In this document: one piece after another, positions 56,364 to 64,000 of the stretch
How positions within the stretch are numbered: the first letter of the stretch is position 1
Layout: each line of letters opens with the position of its first letter
The notes under the pieces: model-generated
What the model saw: only the letters and a program-made list of their open reading frames with translations
Told to the model about the DNA's origin: nothing
Database searches by the model: none
Position numbers and translations under genes: made by a program
From: a virus
IMG/VR virus record: IMGVR_UViG_3300036791_000851
Span: 1 to 64,000 of that record
Strand: one strand, 5' to 3'
DNA length: 64,000 nt

Positions 56364-58029
56364 GCTTGAGAAGCTGGTCGCACCCGAGGTGGCGCAAGCC
56401 TCGCTGCAGGCGCTGCAGGACGAAATCCGCGTGCGGCGTGAGCGCGCGCTCCAGGCCCGGCCGGAAGGCCTGGTAAGTTTCGTACGCTATTTCTGGAACG
56501 TGCTCGAACCGGAAACCAAGCTGGTCGAAGGCTGGCTGCTCGACGCCATCGCCGAACACCTCGAAGCCATCACCTTCGGCAAGATCACAAGATTATTGGT
56601 CAACGTCCCGCCCGGCAGCATGAAATCACTCATGGTCAACGTGTTCTGGCCAGCCTGGGAATGGGGCCCGATGGGTATGCCCCACCTGCGCTTCGTGTCC
56701 TTCTCCTACTCCAGCGGGTTGACCGAACGTGACAACACCAAGTTCCGCAAGCTCGTCATGAGCGAAAAATACAAGGAGCTATGGGGTGACAAGTTCGCGC
56801 TCGAAAAGGAAGGCGAAATCAAGATCACCAACGACAAGACCGGCTCGAAGTTCGCCTCCTCGGTCAAAGGCATCGGCACCGGCGAACGCGGCGATCGGGT
56901 TGTCATCGACGATCCCCATGACGTTCATAAATCAGAAAGCGATGTCGTTAGAACCGATACTGTGCGTTGGTTTCGCGAAACGATCACCGACCGGCTCAAT
57001 AATCTTGACGATAGTGCCATCGTCATCATCATGCAGCGGGTGCATCAAGGTGACATTTCCGGCTTCATCCTCGAACAGGGCTGGCCCTACACCCACCTAA
57101 TGGTGCCGATGGAATACGAGGCCGGGCGCGAGCCTTTCAATGCGCTCGGCTGGACCGATCCGCGCACCGAAGACGGCGACCTGGCGTGGCCGGAGCGGTT
57201 CTCGCCCGAAGCGGTCGCCACCATCGAAAAAGAAAAAGGCTCCTGGGCCTACGCCGGACAATACCAGCAGCGCCCAGCACCGCGCGGCGGTGGCGTCATT
57301 AAACGCGAGCACTGGCGCGCGTACACGCCCGACGAATGTGGGAAGTTTGGGATGCCCTGGCCCAAGTTCCCGATCATGAGCTACACGGTGCTCTCGCTCG
57401 ATACCGCGCAGACCGAGAAGAAGCAGAACGATCCCTCGGCCGCAGTGGTTCTCGGCGTGTGTCGAGATATCTGGCAAAACCGCCGGCTCATTCTGATGTG
57501 GGGCTGGAGCGAGCGGCTGGAACTGTACGAGCTGATCAAGAAGATCGAGGAGACAGCCAAGAAGTACAAGGTCGACCGAGTCCTCATCGAGGACAAAGCG
57601 TCAGGCTATCCGGTCGCCCAGGAGCTGCGCCGGCGCGGCCGTACCATCGCCGAACGGCTGGCAAAGAACCCCAAGACGCTCGATCGTGCGGATTTTGGCG
57701 TGCAACTTATCTCCCCAGAAGGAGATAAGATCGCGCGCATGTACGCGGTGCAGAACCTGTTCGAATGCGGGCTGATCTATGCCCCCGCCGAAGGCGTGGG
57801 TGCGGAAATCGTGTTCAAGGACTGGGCCGACAAAGTCATCGGCGAATGCGAGGTGCTCGGCAAGGGCCAGCACGACGATCTCGCCGACGCGATGTCGCAG
57901 GCGCTCGCGCATCTGCGCGCCATCGGTCTGGCAACGCTGCCGGATGAAGACGACCTCGATGCGGAGGAAGCCAACAAGTATCACAAGCCGCCGCCGCCGA
58001 TGTACCCGGCCCACGGGCATTGGGGCTGA
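56341..58029 (+). CDS. terL: Terminase large subunit
   Basis: It encodes 562 residues from GTG 56341, preceded by GCAGGGGTGCAAA. ATPase: VNVPPGSMKS (about 86-96) as Walker A variant, FVSFSYSSGLTERDN, and DRVVIDDPHD (about 186-195) as Walker B. Nuclease: LSLDTAQ (about 351), VLIEDKASG (about 415) and HDDLADAM (about 513) give the acidic triad of the RNase-H-like domain. It pumps DNA into the head and cuts it. The portal follows after two structural genes. Confidence 0.93.
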   Translation: MGRRKKTELEKLVAPEVAQASLQALQDEIRVRRERALQARPEGLVSFVRYFWNVLEPETKLVEGWLLDAIAEHLEAITFGKITRLLVNVPPGSMKSLMVNVFWPAWEWGPMGMPHLRFVSFSYSSGLTERDNTKFRKLVMSEKYKELWGDKFALEKEGEIKITNDKTGSKFASSVKGIGTGERGDRVVIDDPHDVHKSESDVVRTDTVRWFRETITDRLNNLDDSAIVIIMQRVHQGDISGFILEQGWPYTHLMVPMEYEAGREPFNALGWTDPRTEDGDLAWPERFSPEAVATIEKEKGSWAYAGQYQQRPAPRGGGVIKREHWRAYTPDECGKFGMPWPKFPIMSYTVLSLDTAQTEKKQNDPSAAVVLGVCRDIWQNRRLILMWGWSERLELYELIKKIEETAKKYKVDRVLIEDKASGYPVAQELRRRGRTIAERLAKNPKTLDRADFGVQLISPEGDKIARMYAVQNLFECGLIYAPAEGVGAEIVFKDWADKVIGECEVLGKGQHDDLADAMSQALAHLRAIGLATLPDEDDLDAEEANKYHKPPPPMYPAHGHWG

Positions 58030-58060
58030 TAACAAGGCCTAGCGAATCTCCCAGCTTAGA

Positions 58061-58119
58061 GGCTATGGTTGCGCGCCCCCAAGGGTCGCGCACGCGCGCG
58101 CCATAGGCCTTTAGCAACC
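58061..58119 (+). other. Inverted-repeat region between terminase and next gene
   Basis: GGTTGC (58067-58072) pairs with GCAACC (58114-58119). Between them GGCTATGG (58061-58068) and CCATAGGCC (58101-58109) also pair with one bulge, around GC-rich GCGCGC runs. The gap is only 91 bases, so most of it can fold. Confidence 0.5.
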
Positions 58120-58120
58120 G

Positions 58121-59020
58121 ATGCTCATTCTTGCCTCCGCCACCGACAAGCTGCAGATCGTCACCGCCAGCCCCGGCACGATCAATGTCCACGCCAGCTA
58201 TCTCGACAACGTCGCCGGCACGGTGGTGCCCGGCCGCAAGAATACGCAAGTAACCACCGCGACCACGACCGATGTGGTGCTCGCCCCCGCCGGCGGCACC
58301 TATCGCAACCTCAAAACCTTGCAGGTCTACAACGCCGGCGCCGCAGCGAACACCGTCACCGTGCAACATACCGACGGCGCCACCGCCGCCCAGCTGCATC
58401 AGGTCACGCTCGGCGCCCAAGCCACGCTGCAATATATCGATGAGATTGGATTCCTGATTGCCAATGCGCCGCGCCCCGGAAGCACCGTTCTCATCTCCTC
58501 GCAAGTCGTCACCACGCCGGTGGCAACAATCAATTTTGCCACTGGCCTTGACGCCACCTACGACGAATATCTGATCCGTATTCTTACATTGCGCCCGAGC
58601 GTTAACGATAGCCTGCGAATGCGCATCTCCGAGGACGGCGGTGCCACCTGGAAACAAGGCGTCAATGATTACGTCTGGGCCGGCATGTTTTGCGGCTTCA
58701 ACACCCCCAATGGCACCGCCGGCGTGATCAAGAATGGGGGATTGGACAATGCCATTGCTATCTCCACCAACATCACCAGTGCGCCGCCCTATCTCAACAA
58801 CAATATCCGCCTGTCGGTCGCTTTCCCGGCCGCGTCTGGACAGACCAAGGAATTTGTCGTCGACGGCGCTACCCACGATCCCGTGGAAGGTATCTGTCGG
58901 CTCTGTCTGGCTGGCATGTATTTCGCCGATGCCAATCCTATCAATGGCATCCAGTTCTTCCTTGCCGGCGGCAATACTATTGCCGGGGGCACCTTCAACT
59001 TCTATGGGATCGCCAAATAA
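58121..59020 (+). CDS. Structural protein with N-terminal module shared with next gene
   Basis: It encodes 299 residues. Residues 1-115 (MLILASATDKLQIVTASPGT, INVHASYLDN, YRNLKTLQVYNAG, LQYIDEIGFLI) form a beta domain often found between terminase and portal. Residues 130-299 are a second beta domain (DATYDEYLIRILTLRPSVND, MRISEDGGATWKQG). A neck, head-fibre or surface role is likely. The stop overlaps the next start by one base. Confidence 0.6.
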   Translation: MLILASATDKLQIVTASPGTINVHASYLDNVAGTVVPGRKNTQVTTATTTDVVLAPAGGTYRNLKTLQVYNAGAAANTVTVQHTDGATAAQLHQVTLGAQATLQYIDEIGFLIANAPRPGSTVLISSQVVTTPVATINFATGLDATYDEYLIRILTLRPSVNDSLRMRISEDGGATWKQGVNDYVWAGMFCGFNTPNGTAGVIKNGGLDNAIAISTNITSAPPYLNNNIRLSVAFPAASGQTKEFVVDGATHDPVEGICRLCLAGMYFADANPINGIQFFLAGGNTIAGGTFNFYGIAK

Positions 59021-59373
59021 TGCTGCTGCTCACCTCGACCAGCGATCAGCTCCAGATCGTCACCAGCGCGGCGGCGTCGATCGACGTGCATGCGACCTGG
59101 ATCGACACGCTGGGTGTCACCATCACGCCGGGACGCACCAACACCCATATCGCGGCGGTGGCGACCACGATCGCGGTCGGCTCGCCCGCAAGCTCGGCGC
59201 AGCGCAATGTCAAGACGCTGCACGTGCGCAACAAGGATGTTGCGCTGCTTTGTGGCATCATCGTCCAGGTCTTCGACGGGACGTTGACATTGCCGATCTA
59301 CAACGCCGCGCTCAAACCGGGCGAAATGCTGGAATTGACCGATATGGGCGGCCTCCAGGTCCAGCACGTATAA
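59020..59373 (+). CDS. Structural protein, paralogue of the preceding N-terminal module
   Basis: It encodes 117 residues from ATG 59020. MLLLTSTSDQLQIVTSAAAS, IDVHATWIDT, AQRNVKTLHVRNKD, MLELTDMGGLQVQHV parallels residues 1-115 of the protein before it. The pair is a tandem duplication in which only one copy kept or gained the second domain. Confidence 0.6.
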   Translation: MLLLTSTSDQLQIVTSAAASIDVHATWIDTLGVTITPGRTNTHIAAVATTIAVGSPASSAQRNVKTLHVRNKDVALLCGIIVQVFDGTLTLPIYNAALKPGEMLELTDMGGLQVQHV

Positions 59374-59380
59374 GGCGCCG

Positions 59381-61702
59381 ATGATGGCCAACGGTGCGCC
59401 GATCAATGGTAGGGGATTGGGCCCGGTAACGCCGACCGAGCATTACCGCAACCTGGACGACATCGCTGGCCAAATCCCGCCGACCGATACCGGCGAGGAC
59501 ATCACCATCGTCCTCCAACCGGATGCGGAGCAACCGGTAGAAGAGGTGGGCATCGAGCGCGCCGACGGCGCGCTGCTGATCCGTCTCGACGGCAAGAAGA
59601 TCAGCCGCGAGCCGACCGGCAACGCCAAGAACCACGACGCTAACCTGGCAGATTTTATCGATGCGCGCGAATTAGCGCGCATCTGCGACGACCTGCTCAA
59701 CGGCATCGACGCCGACATCCAGACCCGGCGCGATTGGATCGAACGGCGCGCGCAGGGCATCAAGCACCTTGCGCTGAAGGTCGAAAACCCGCGCTCGCCC
59801 ACCGCCGACGCCGACACCGCGGTCGAGGGCCAGACCACGGTGCGCACGCCCATCCTGCTCGACGCCGTGATGCGGCATCAGGCCAATGCGCGGGGAGAAT
59901 TGTTGCCCGCCGGCGGCCCGGTCAAAATCCAGAACACCTCAACCGCCAAGACCCCGCGCCGGCAATTTCTGGAGCAGCAGACGCAGCAGCCGCGGCAGGA
60001 CACGGGCAACGATCGCGATATCCTGGCCGAAGACCTGGAGTTGCTGTTCAACCGCTATCTGACCATCGTCGATCGCGAGTATTATCCCGATTCGACCAGG
60101 ATGTTCTTCCTGCAGGGTTTCGGCGGCTCGGGATTCAAAAAAGTCTATCGCTGCCCGATCCGGCGCCGGCCGGTGGCGCGCTCGATCGACGCCGATGACA
60201 TCATCGTCTCCGACAACGAGGTCTCGCTGCACGACTGCGGGCGCGTCACCCATCGTATCCATATGCGACAGTCCGTGATGCGGCGCATGCAGCTCTCCGG
60301 ACAATACATCAACGCCGATTTGACACCGCCGATCCCGCCCGACGCCGATGCAGTCGACCAGGCCGAGCGCGATGTCGCCGGGCTCTCCGTCTTCACCCAG
60401 CGTCCGGAGGATTACAAGCACACCGTCTACGAATGCTATTGCGAGCTTGACGTTGCCGGTTTCGAGCACAAGGAAGACGGGCATTTCACCGGACTCGCGC
60501 TGCCCTACAAGGTGGCGATCGATAAAGACAGCCAGACCGTCATGGAGGTGCGGCGCAACTGGAACGAGGGCGATGATCGCTACCTCAAACGCATGCCGAT
60601 TGTGAAATACCCCTTCGTCGACGGCCTCGGGTTTTACGGCATCGGGTTGTTGCAAATCATGGGCAATGCGACCGCTGCTATCACCACTGCCTGGCGGCTG
60701 GCGCTCGATAGTGCCGGGTTCTCGTCCTGGCCGGGCTTTCTCTACAGTGAAACCGTGGGCAGGCAGGACACGATGACTTTCCGTGTCCCCCTCGGCGGCG
60801 GCTGTCGCATCAACACCGGTGGCCAGCCCATCGGCAACAATGTCATGTCCTTGCCCTACAAGGACGTCACGGCGGGGTTGGTTCAGGTCACCAAACACAT
60901 CGAAGACGAAGCCCGCCGCGTCGGCGGCACACCCGAGCTGATGGTGGGCGAAGGCCGTCAGGACGTGCCGGTCGGGACCACGTTGGCAATGCTGGACCAA
61001 GCCGTCAAAGTCTTGGATTCTGTGCATAAAGGCATGCACATCGCCCAGTCCGAGGAATTTGCGCTGCTACGCGATCTGTTCATCGAGGACCCTGATGCGT
61101 TGCTCTGTGCGTCGCCTTCGGCGACGCCCGCAAACCAATGGGAGCGCGAAGACATCATCAGGGCGCTCAACGAATGTACGCTCTCGCCGCGCGCCGATCC
61201 CAACACGCCGAGCCATACGATTCGTGTAATGAAGGCAGTGGCGCTTGTTCAATTGGTGCAGATGAACCCGCAGATGTGGAACCTGCAGGCGGTCGTTCGC
61301 CGGGTTGCGACCATGGTCGGAATGGGCAACGTCGACGAGCTGTTCGCTCCGCCCGGTCAGAACCAGCAGCAGGCTGACCCGAAGGCGATGAAGGCGATGG
61401 GCGACATGCAGACCAAGATGGCCGAGTTGGCGCAGAACAGCAAGGATATCGAGCAAAAGGGGCAGCTCCAGCTGCTCTCTGAAAAGATGAAGTTCTTGAC
61501 CCAGCAGATGCAGCTGCAGAACAATCGTGAACAGCGCGACTCGCTCGAGCGCATCGAGGCCGCCAAGCTCGCCAACGAGCGCATGCAGATGGCGGAAGGC
61601 GCCCTGGTCCATCCGGAGGCGACGCCGGTGGCGCAAACCTTCGCCCAGCTATGGCCGGGACCGGTGATGCCGCCGCAGCAGCCAGGGGGCAGGATTCTTT
61701 AG
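59381..61702 (+). CDS. Portal protein
   Basis: It encodes 773 residues (two ATGs in tandem at 59381). Large podovirus-type portals read like this: FNRYLTIVDREYYPDSTRMF, FLQGFGGSGFKKVYRCP, then YIVSDNE-like IIVSDNEVSLHDC, PFVDGLGFYGIGLLQIMG, GGTPELMVGEGRQDVPVGTT, and a long Gln/Met-rich helical C-terminus (QNSKDIEQKGQLQLLSEKM) that would form the barrel. It makes the dodecameric ring through which DNA passes. Position after terminase supports it. Confidence 0.88.
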   Translation: MMANGAPINGRGLGPVTPTEHYRNLDDIAGQIPPTDTGEDITIVLQPDAEQPVEEVGIERADGALLIRLDGKKISREPTGNAKNHDANLADFIDARELARICDDLLNGIDADIQTRRDWIERRAQGIKHLALKVENPRSPTADADTAVEGQTTVRTPILLDAVMRHQANARGELLPAGGPVKIQNTSTAKTPRRQFLEQQTQQPRQDTGNDRDILAEDLELLFNRYLTIVDREYYPDSTRMFFLQGFGGSGFKKVYRCPIRRRPVARSIDADDIIVSDNEVSLHDCGRVTHRIHMRQSVMRRMQLSGQYINADLTPPIPPDADAVDQAERDVAGLSVFTQRPEDYKHTVYECYCELDVAGFEHKEDGHFTGLALPYKVAIDKDSQTVMEVRRNWNEGDDRYLKRMPIVKYPFVDGLGFYGIGLLQIMGNATAAITTAWRLALDSAGFSSWPGFLYSETVGRQDTMTFRVPLGGGCRINTGGQPIGNNVMSLPYKDVTAGLVQVTKHIEDEARRVGGTPELMVGEGRQDVPVGTTLAMLDQAVKVLDSVHKGMHIAQSEEFALLRDLFIEDPDALLCASPSATPANQWEREDIIRALNECTLSPRADPNTPSHTIRVMKAVALVQLVQMNPQMWNLQAVVRRVATMVGMGNVDELFAPPGQNQQQADPKAMKAMGDMQTKMAELAQNSKDIEQKGQLQLLSEKMKFLTQQMQLQNNREQRDSLERIEAAKLANERMQMAEGALVHPEATPVAQTFAQLWPGPVMPPQQPGGRIL

Positions 61703-61725
61703 AACGGGTCTAAGGAGAGAGAGCA

Positions 61726-63129
61726 ATGGCACATCCGATGGCAGGTCAGGCGAAGGCATCCGAAAAGGCCCGTCTCAGGCGCTTGAATGCAACCGCCGGC
61801 AAGGCGTGGGGTTCGTCCAGCATGTACGACAAAACGTCGTATCCCAAGAAAAACGCCGGTACCCAACGTGAGATGACGATCGCAGGCGGCAAAGGCAGGC
61901 GCCGGCCCGACCGCATGGCCACCGGCGGCACCGTCAAGAGGAGCAGCAAAAAAGGCCACCACACCACCAACATCGTGATCGCGGCACCGGGCGGGGCCGG
62001 CGGCCGCGGGGTTGGCGTCCCAGCCGTTGGTGGTGGAATGCCGACACGGCCGCCGATCGCGCCCGGTGCACCGCCGGTCGTACCGCCGGTCGTACCGCCG
62101 CGGCCGATGATGGGTGCGCCGATGGGACCGATGGGACCGACGGCGGCGATGGGTGCGCCGATGCTGCCGCGGCCGCCGATCGCACCGGGCGCCGGCATGC
62201 CTCCGCCCGGCATGAAGCGCGGCGGCGTCGTCAAGAAGCGCAAGATCGGCGGCGAAACCGAGGGTAAGGCCTATCGCGGCTTCCCGCATTCGCCGACGAC
62301 CGAGGTCGACGATGCGGTCTCGGCGCACAAGCGCGGCGGCCGTGTCGGCAGGCGGCAATACGGCGGCACGACCAAGAAGCCCGGGCAGCAGGACGACGAC
62401 GACGATGCGGCGGCTGAGATGCAGCAATCTGGTGGCCCACCGATGGCCGCACAGCAGGCGCTAGCATCGAGCCAGCTGCCATCGAGCATGCCGAACACAA
62501 GCAAGCGTGGCGGCGCGGTCAAAAAACGCCAGGTCGGCGGCGGCCTCTTCGGCATGACGCGCCCAGGCTCTACCGCGATGCCGGCACAACCGGGACCACC
62601 GACGATCTCCGGCCGCGCGGCGCGCCCGGCGCAGCCGCTCATGGTGCCGACGCCGGCCAATCTCGCCGCCTACCGCACGCGCCCGGCGCCAGGTACGACC
62701 GTCGGCTTCAAGAAGGGTGGCAAAACCGAGAAGCACGGCGACGAGGCCGAGGACAAAAAGCTGTTCAAGAAGCTGTACAAGGAGGAGGAAGCGAAGGAGG
62801 AGAAGACGAAAAAGCGGGCGACCGGTGGCAGCATTACCAATCCGTTTGATACCAAGCCAATGCCGCATGAAGGACCGAAACCAGAGGTGCCACCTATGCG
62901 CAAGAAGTCAGGCGGTGCCGTCAAGCGTGCTGCTGGCGGCTTTACCCCCAAGAACCAGGACAGCACCGATCCGGGCCTCGCCGGCAGCGGCATCTATCAC
63001 CAGCAGGGCAAGGGTTATGCCCGCGGAGGGCTGGTGACGGGTAAATTGCTGGGCGGGGCCGGCAGCGGGCTCGGCCGCCTGCGGGCTACCAAGACCGCCG
63101 CCAAGGTGCCCGACAAGACGGAACTTTAG
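61726..63129 (+). CDS. Disordered KRGG-motif virion-region protein
   Basis: It encodes 467 residues after AAGGAGAGAGAGC. A short ordered start (AKASEKARLRRLNATAGKAW, YDKTSYPKK, GTQREMTIAGGKGRRRPDR) is followed by mostly Pro/Gly/Lys-rich sequence with at least seven G-G turns flanked by basic residues: TGGTVKR, KRGGVVKKR, KRGGRVGRRQ, KRGGAVKKRQ, KKGGKTEK, SGGAVKRAAGG, ARGGLVTGK. It lies between portal and scaffold, so a head-assembly or packaged core protein is likely. No known domain. Confidence 0.6.
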   Translation: MAHPMAGQAKASEKARLRRLNATAGKAWGSSSMYDKTSYPKKNAGTQREMTIAGGKGRRRPDRMATGGTVKRSSKKGHHTTNIVIAAPGGAGGRGVGVPAVGGGMPTRPPIAPGAPPVVPPVVPPRPMMGAPMGPMGPTAAMGAPMLPRPPIAPGAGMPPPGMKRGGVVKKRKIGGETEGKAYRGFPHSPTTEVDDAVSAHKRGGRVGRRQYGGTTKKPGQQDDDDDAAAEMQQSGGPPMAAQQALASSQLPSSMPNTSKRGGAVKKRQVGGGLFGMTRPGSTAMPAQPGPPTISGRAARPAQPLMVPTPANLAAYRTRPAPGTTVGFKKGGKTEKHGDEAEDKKLFKKLYKEEEAKEEKTKKRATGGSITNPFDTKPMPHEGPKPEVPPMRKKSGGAVKRAAGGFTPKNQDSTDPGLAGSGIYHQQGKGYARGGLVTGKLLGGAGSGLGRLRATKTAAKVPDKTEL

Positions 63130-63143
63130 AACAATTGGCTTTG

Positions 63144-63395
63144 ATGCTCGAACGCGACGACCTGAACTTCGCTCAACAGCTGGAGCGCGAAATCCTGCGC
63201 CGTCTCAACGGCACGCAGGACGTCCCCGGGCTCTTTCGCACCGTGCTCGGTTGCGCAAACTGGGATGCGTTCATGTTCACCAAAGGCAGCATTCTCACCT
63301 ACGAGGAGGTGCTCAAGATCATGCGCGAAATTGCCCGCCGCATGAACACGGCGGATGAGCAATCGCATCAGCAAGCAGCCCCGAGGATCAACTGA
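63144..63395 (+). CDS. Small helical protein before scaffold, 83 residues
   Basis: ATG 63144 is preferred over a TTG three codons upstream. MLERDDLNFAQQLEREILRR, YEEVLKIMREIARRMNTAD. The stop overlaps the next start. Short proteins of this kind sit between portal and scaffold in several phages; function unknown. Confidence 0.5.
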   Translation: MLERDDLNFAQQLEREILRRLNGTQDVPGLFRTVLGCANWDAFMFTKGSILTYEEVLKIMREIARRMNTADEQSHQQAAPRIN

Positions 63396-63874
63396 TGCTG
63401 GAAGTTCCAAGGATTTCGACCATCCAGCAGGCTCCGGAGCCGCCTTGGGGCAAAGACCCGGATTCGGAAGTGGCCGACGAGTATGTCCGCGATCCCAAGC
63501 AGTTTTTGCTCGATCGCTGTTCGCTATGGACCCCGAGCTGTCACCTCCTGGGAAGCCTGATTTTGTGCGCGACCTACTTCGCGCCGCCCTATGACATTAT
63601 GCCGAACGGAACGAGGTGGTACCGCACCGACAAAAGCCATGACGAGGCCGCCTGGCAGGGCAAGGTCGGCCTCGTGATCGCCAAGGGCCCCATGGCTTTC
63701 GTCGACGAGCCCGCGCTGCGAGTCTATTTTCACGGTAGCAATGTCGAAATCGGTGATTGGGTGCAGTGGGATATCCACGACGCCCGGCAATCCAGCGTAC
63801 ACCGGGTCCATTGCCGCTATCTGCGGGATGTTCAGATCATGGCCAAATGGGATGATCCAAGATTGGTCTACTGA
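63395..63874 (+). CDS. Hypothetical head-region protein, 159 residues
   Basis: ATG 63395 shares one base with the previous stop. DVADEYVRDPKQFLLD-like N-terminus, then beta-rich GKVGLVIAKGPMAFVDEPAL, YFHGSNVEIGDWVQWDIHDA and HRVHCRYLRDVQIMAKWDDP. The second half resembles a small beta-barrel (quinone/GroES-like look) used in some phages as a head accessory. Function not established. Confidence 0.5.
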   Translation: MLEVPRISTIQQAPEPPWGKDPDSEVADEYVRDPKQFLLDRCSLWTPSCHLLGSLILCATYFAPPYDIMPNGTRWYRTDKSHDEAAWQGKVGLVIAKGPMAFVDEPALRVYFHGSNVEIGDWVQWDIHDARQSSVHRVHCRYLRDVQIMAKWDDPRLVY

Positions 63875-63891
63875 GATGCTGGAGCACGAAC

Positions 63892-64000
63892 ATGGCTGAT
63901 GAAGAGGAAAACGAGGAGATAAGCCTCGCCGATCTCGAAGACGAGGAGCCAAAGGCTGCAGAGAAACCGCAAGCGAAAGCACCGGCGAAGCCCCCGCCAG
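63892..64000 (+). CDS. Scaffold-like acidic protein, N-terminus only (3' end outside window)
   Basis: ATG 63892 opens a frame that runs off the right edge. The 36 visible residues are strongly acidic then Lys/Pro-rich (MADEEENEEISLADLEDEEP, KAAEKPQAKAPAKPPP). Together with position after the portal and, presumably, before the capsid gene, this fits a head scaffolding protein. The identity is inferred from composition and order. Confidence 0.5.
   Translation, partial: MADEEENEEISLADLEDEEPKAAEKPQAKAPAKPPP

Noticed and set aside
57836-58876. A 346-residue minus-strand frame
   Set aside because: It covers the end of the large terminase and the next structural gene in antisense; both plus genes have clear motifs.
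59939-61039. A 366-residue minus-strand frame
   Set aside because: It lies wholly within the portal gene on the opposite strand and shows the composition expected of a GC-rich shadow.

Overview
The window is almost entirely a tailed-phage genome, or a prophage-like contig. It is GC-rich, gene-dense and full of start/stop overlaps. The head, adaptor and stabilisation genes, the large portal, the beta-helix tailspikes and the two very long internal-type proteins with no tape-measure or tail-sheath gene suggest a short-tailed (podovirus-like) phage. The host is probably an alphaproteobacterium of the Rhizobiales/Bradyrhizobium kind. That rests on base composition, on the style of several small proteins, and on a VPGPIAGAGLPGL sorting signal of the PEP-CTERM type in one cargo gene. 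It is inference, not proof.

Layout. Bases 1-15910 (+) hold the C-terminal part of the capsid protein, head-completion and adaptor proteins, an inserted HNH homing endonuclease, a 120-nt-repeat fibre-like protein, a LamG protein, two tandem beta-helix tailspikes, small structural proteins and a large DNA-stabilisation-type protein. Bases 15907-18169 hold an orphan PP-loop ATP pyrophosphatase and a GNAT-like gene. Bases 18153-33728 hold four giant or long virion-type proteins: a 2305-residue low-complexity protein with a Cys/Gly segment and two hydrolase-like islands, a 442-residue protein, and 1023- and 1198-residue ejection-type proteins, with a GNAT gene between them. Bases 33739-36528 hold the lysis region, with small membrane proteins and a three-domain endolysin.

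From 36434 the strand changes repeatedly. A minus block (36434-40772) carries an ERF single-strand annealing protein and accessory genes. A plus block (40800-42247) carries an RHH protein, a DNA-methyltransferase-like protein and a possible nuclease. A minus block (42227-43634) ends upstream in the PEP-CTERM-like exported protein, which has its own terminator. A short plus block (43788-44796) follows. A long minus early block (44890-49815) carries an SF2 DECH helicase, HTH proteins and many tiny genes, several with the same ribosome-binding leader. Plus genes 50006-52351 end in a small-terminase-like gene. A 500-bp non-coding stretch then holds ten tandem 9-bp units. Small genes on both strands lead to the large terminase (56341), two paralogous structural genes, the portal (59381), a KRGG-motif protein and the start of an acidic, scaffold-like protein at the right edge.

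The right edge (portal, then start of scaffold) and the left edge (end of capsid) fit together. If the molecule is circular or circularly permuted, only about 1-1.5 kb (rest of scaffold, N-terminus of capsid) is missing. I saw no integrase, DNA polymerase, primase, RNA polymerase, tRNA or CRISPR array. Replication probably depends on the host with the phage helicase and ERF protein. Lysogeny cannot be shown.
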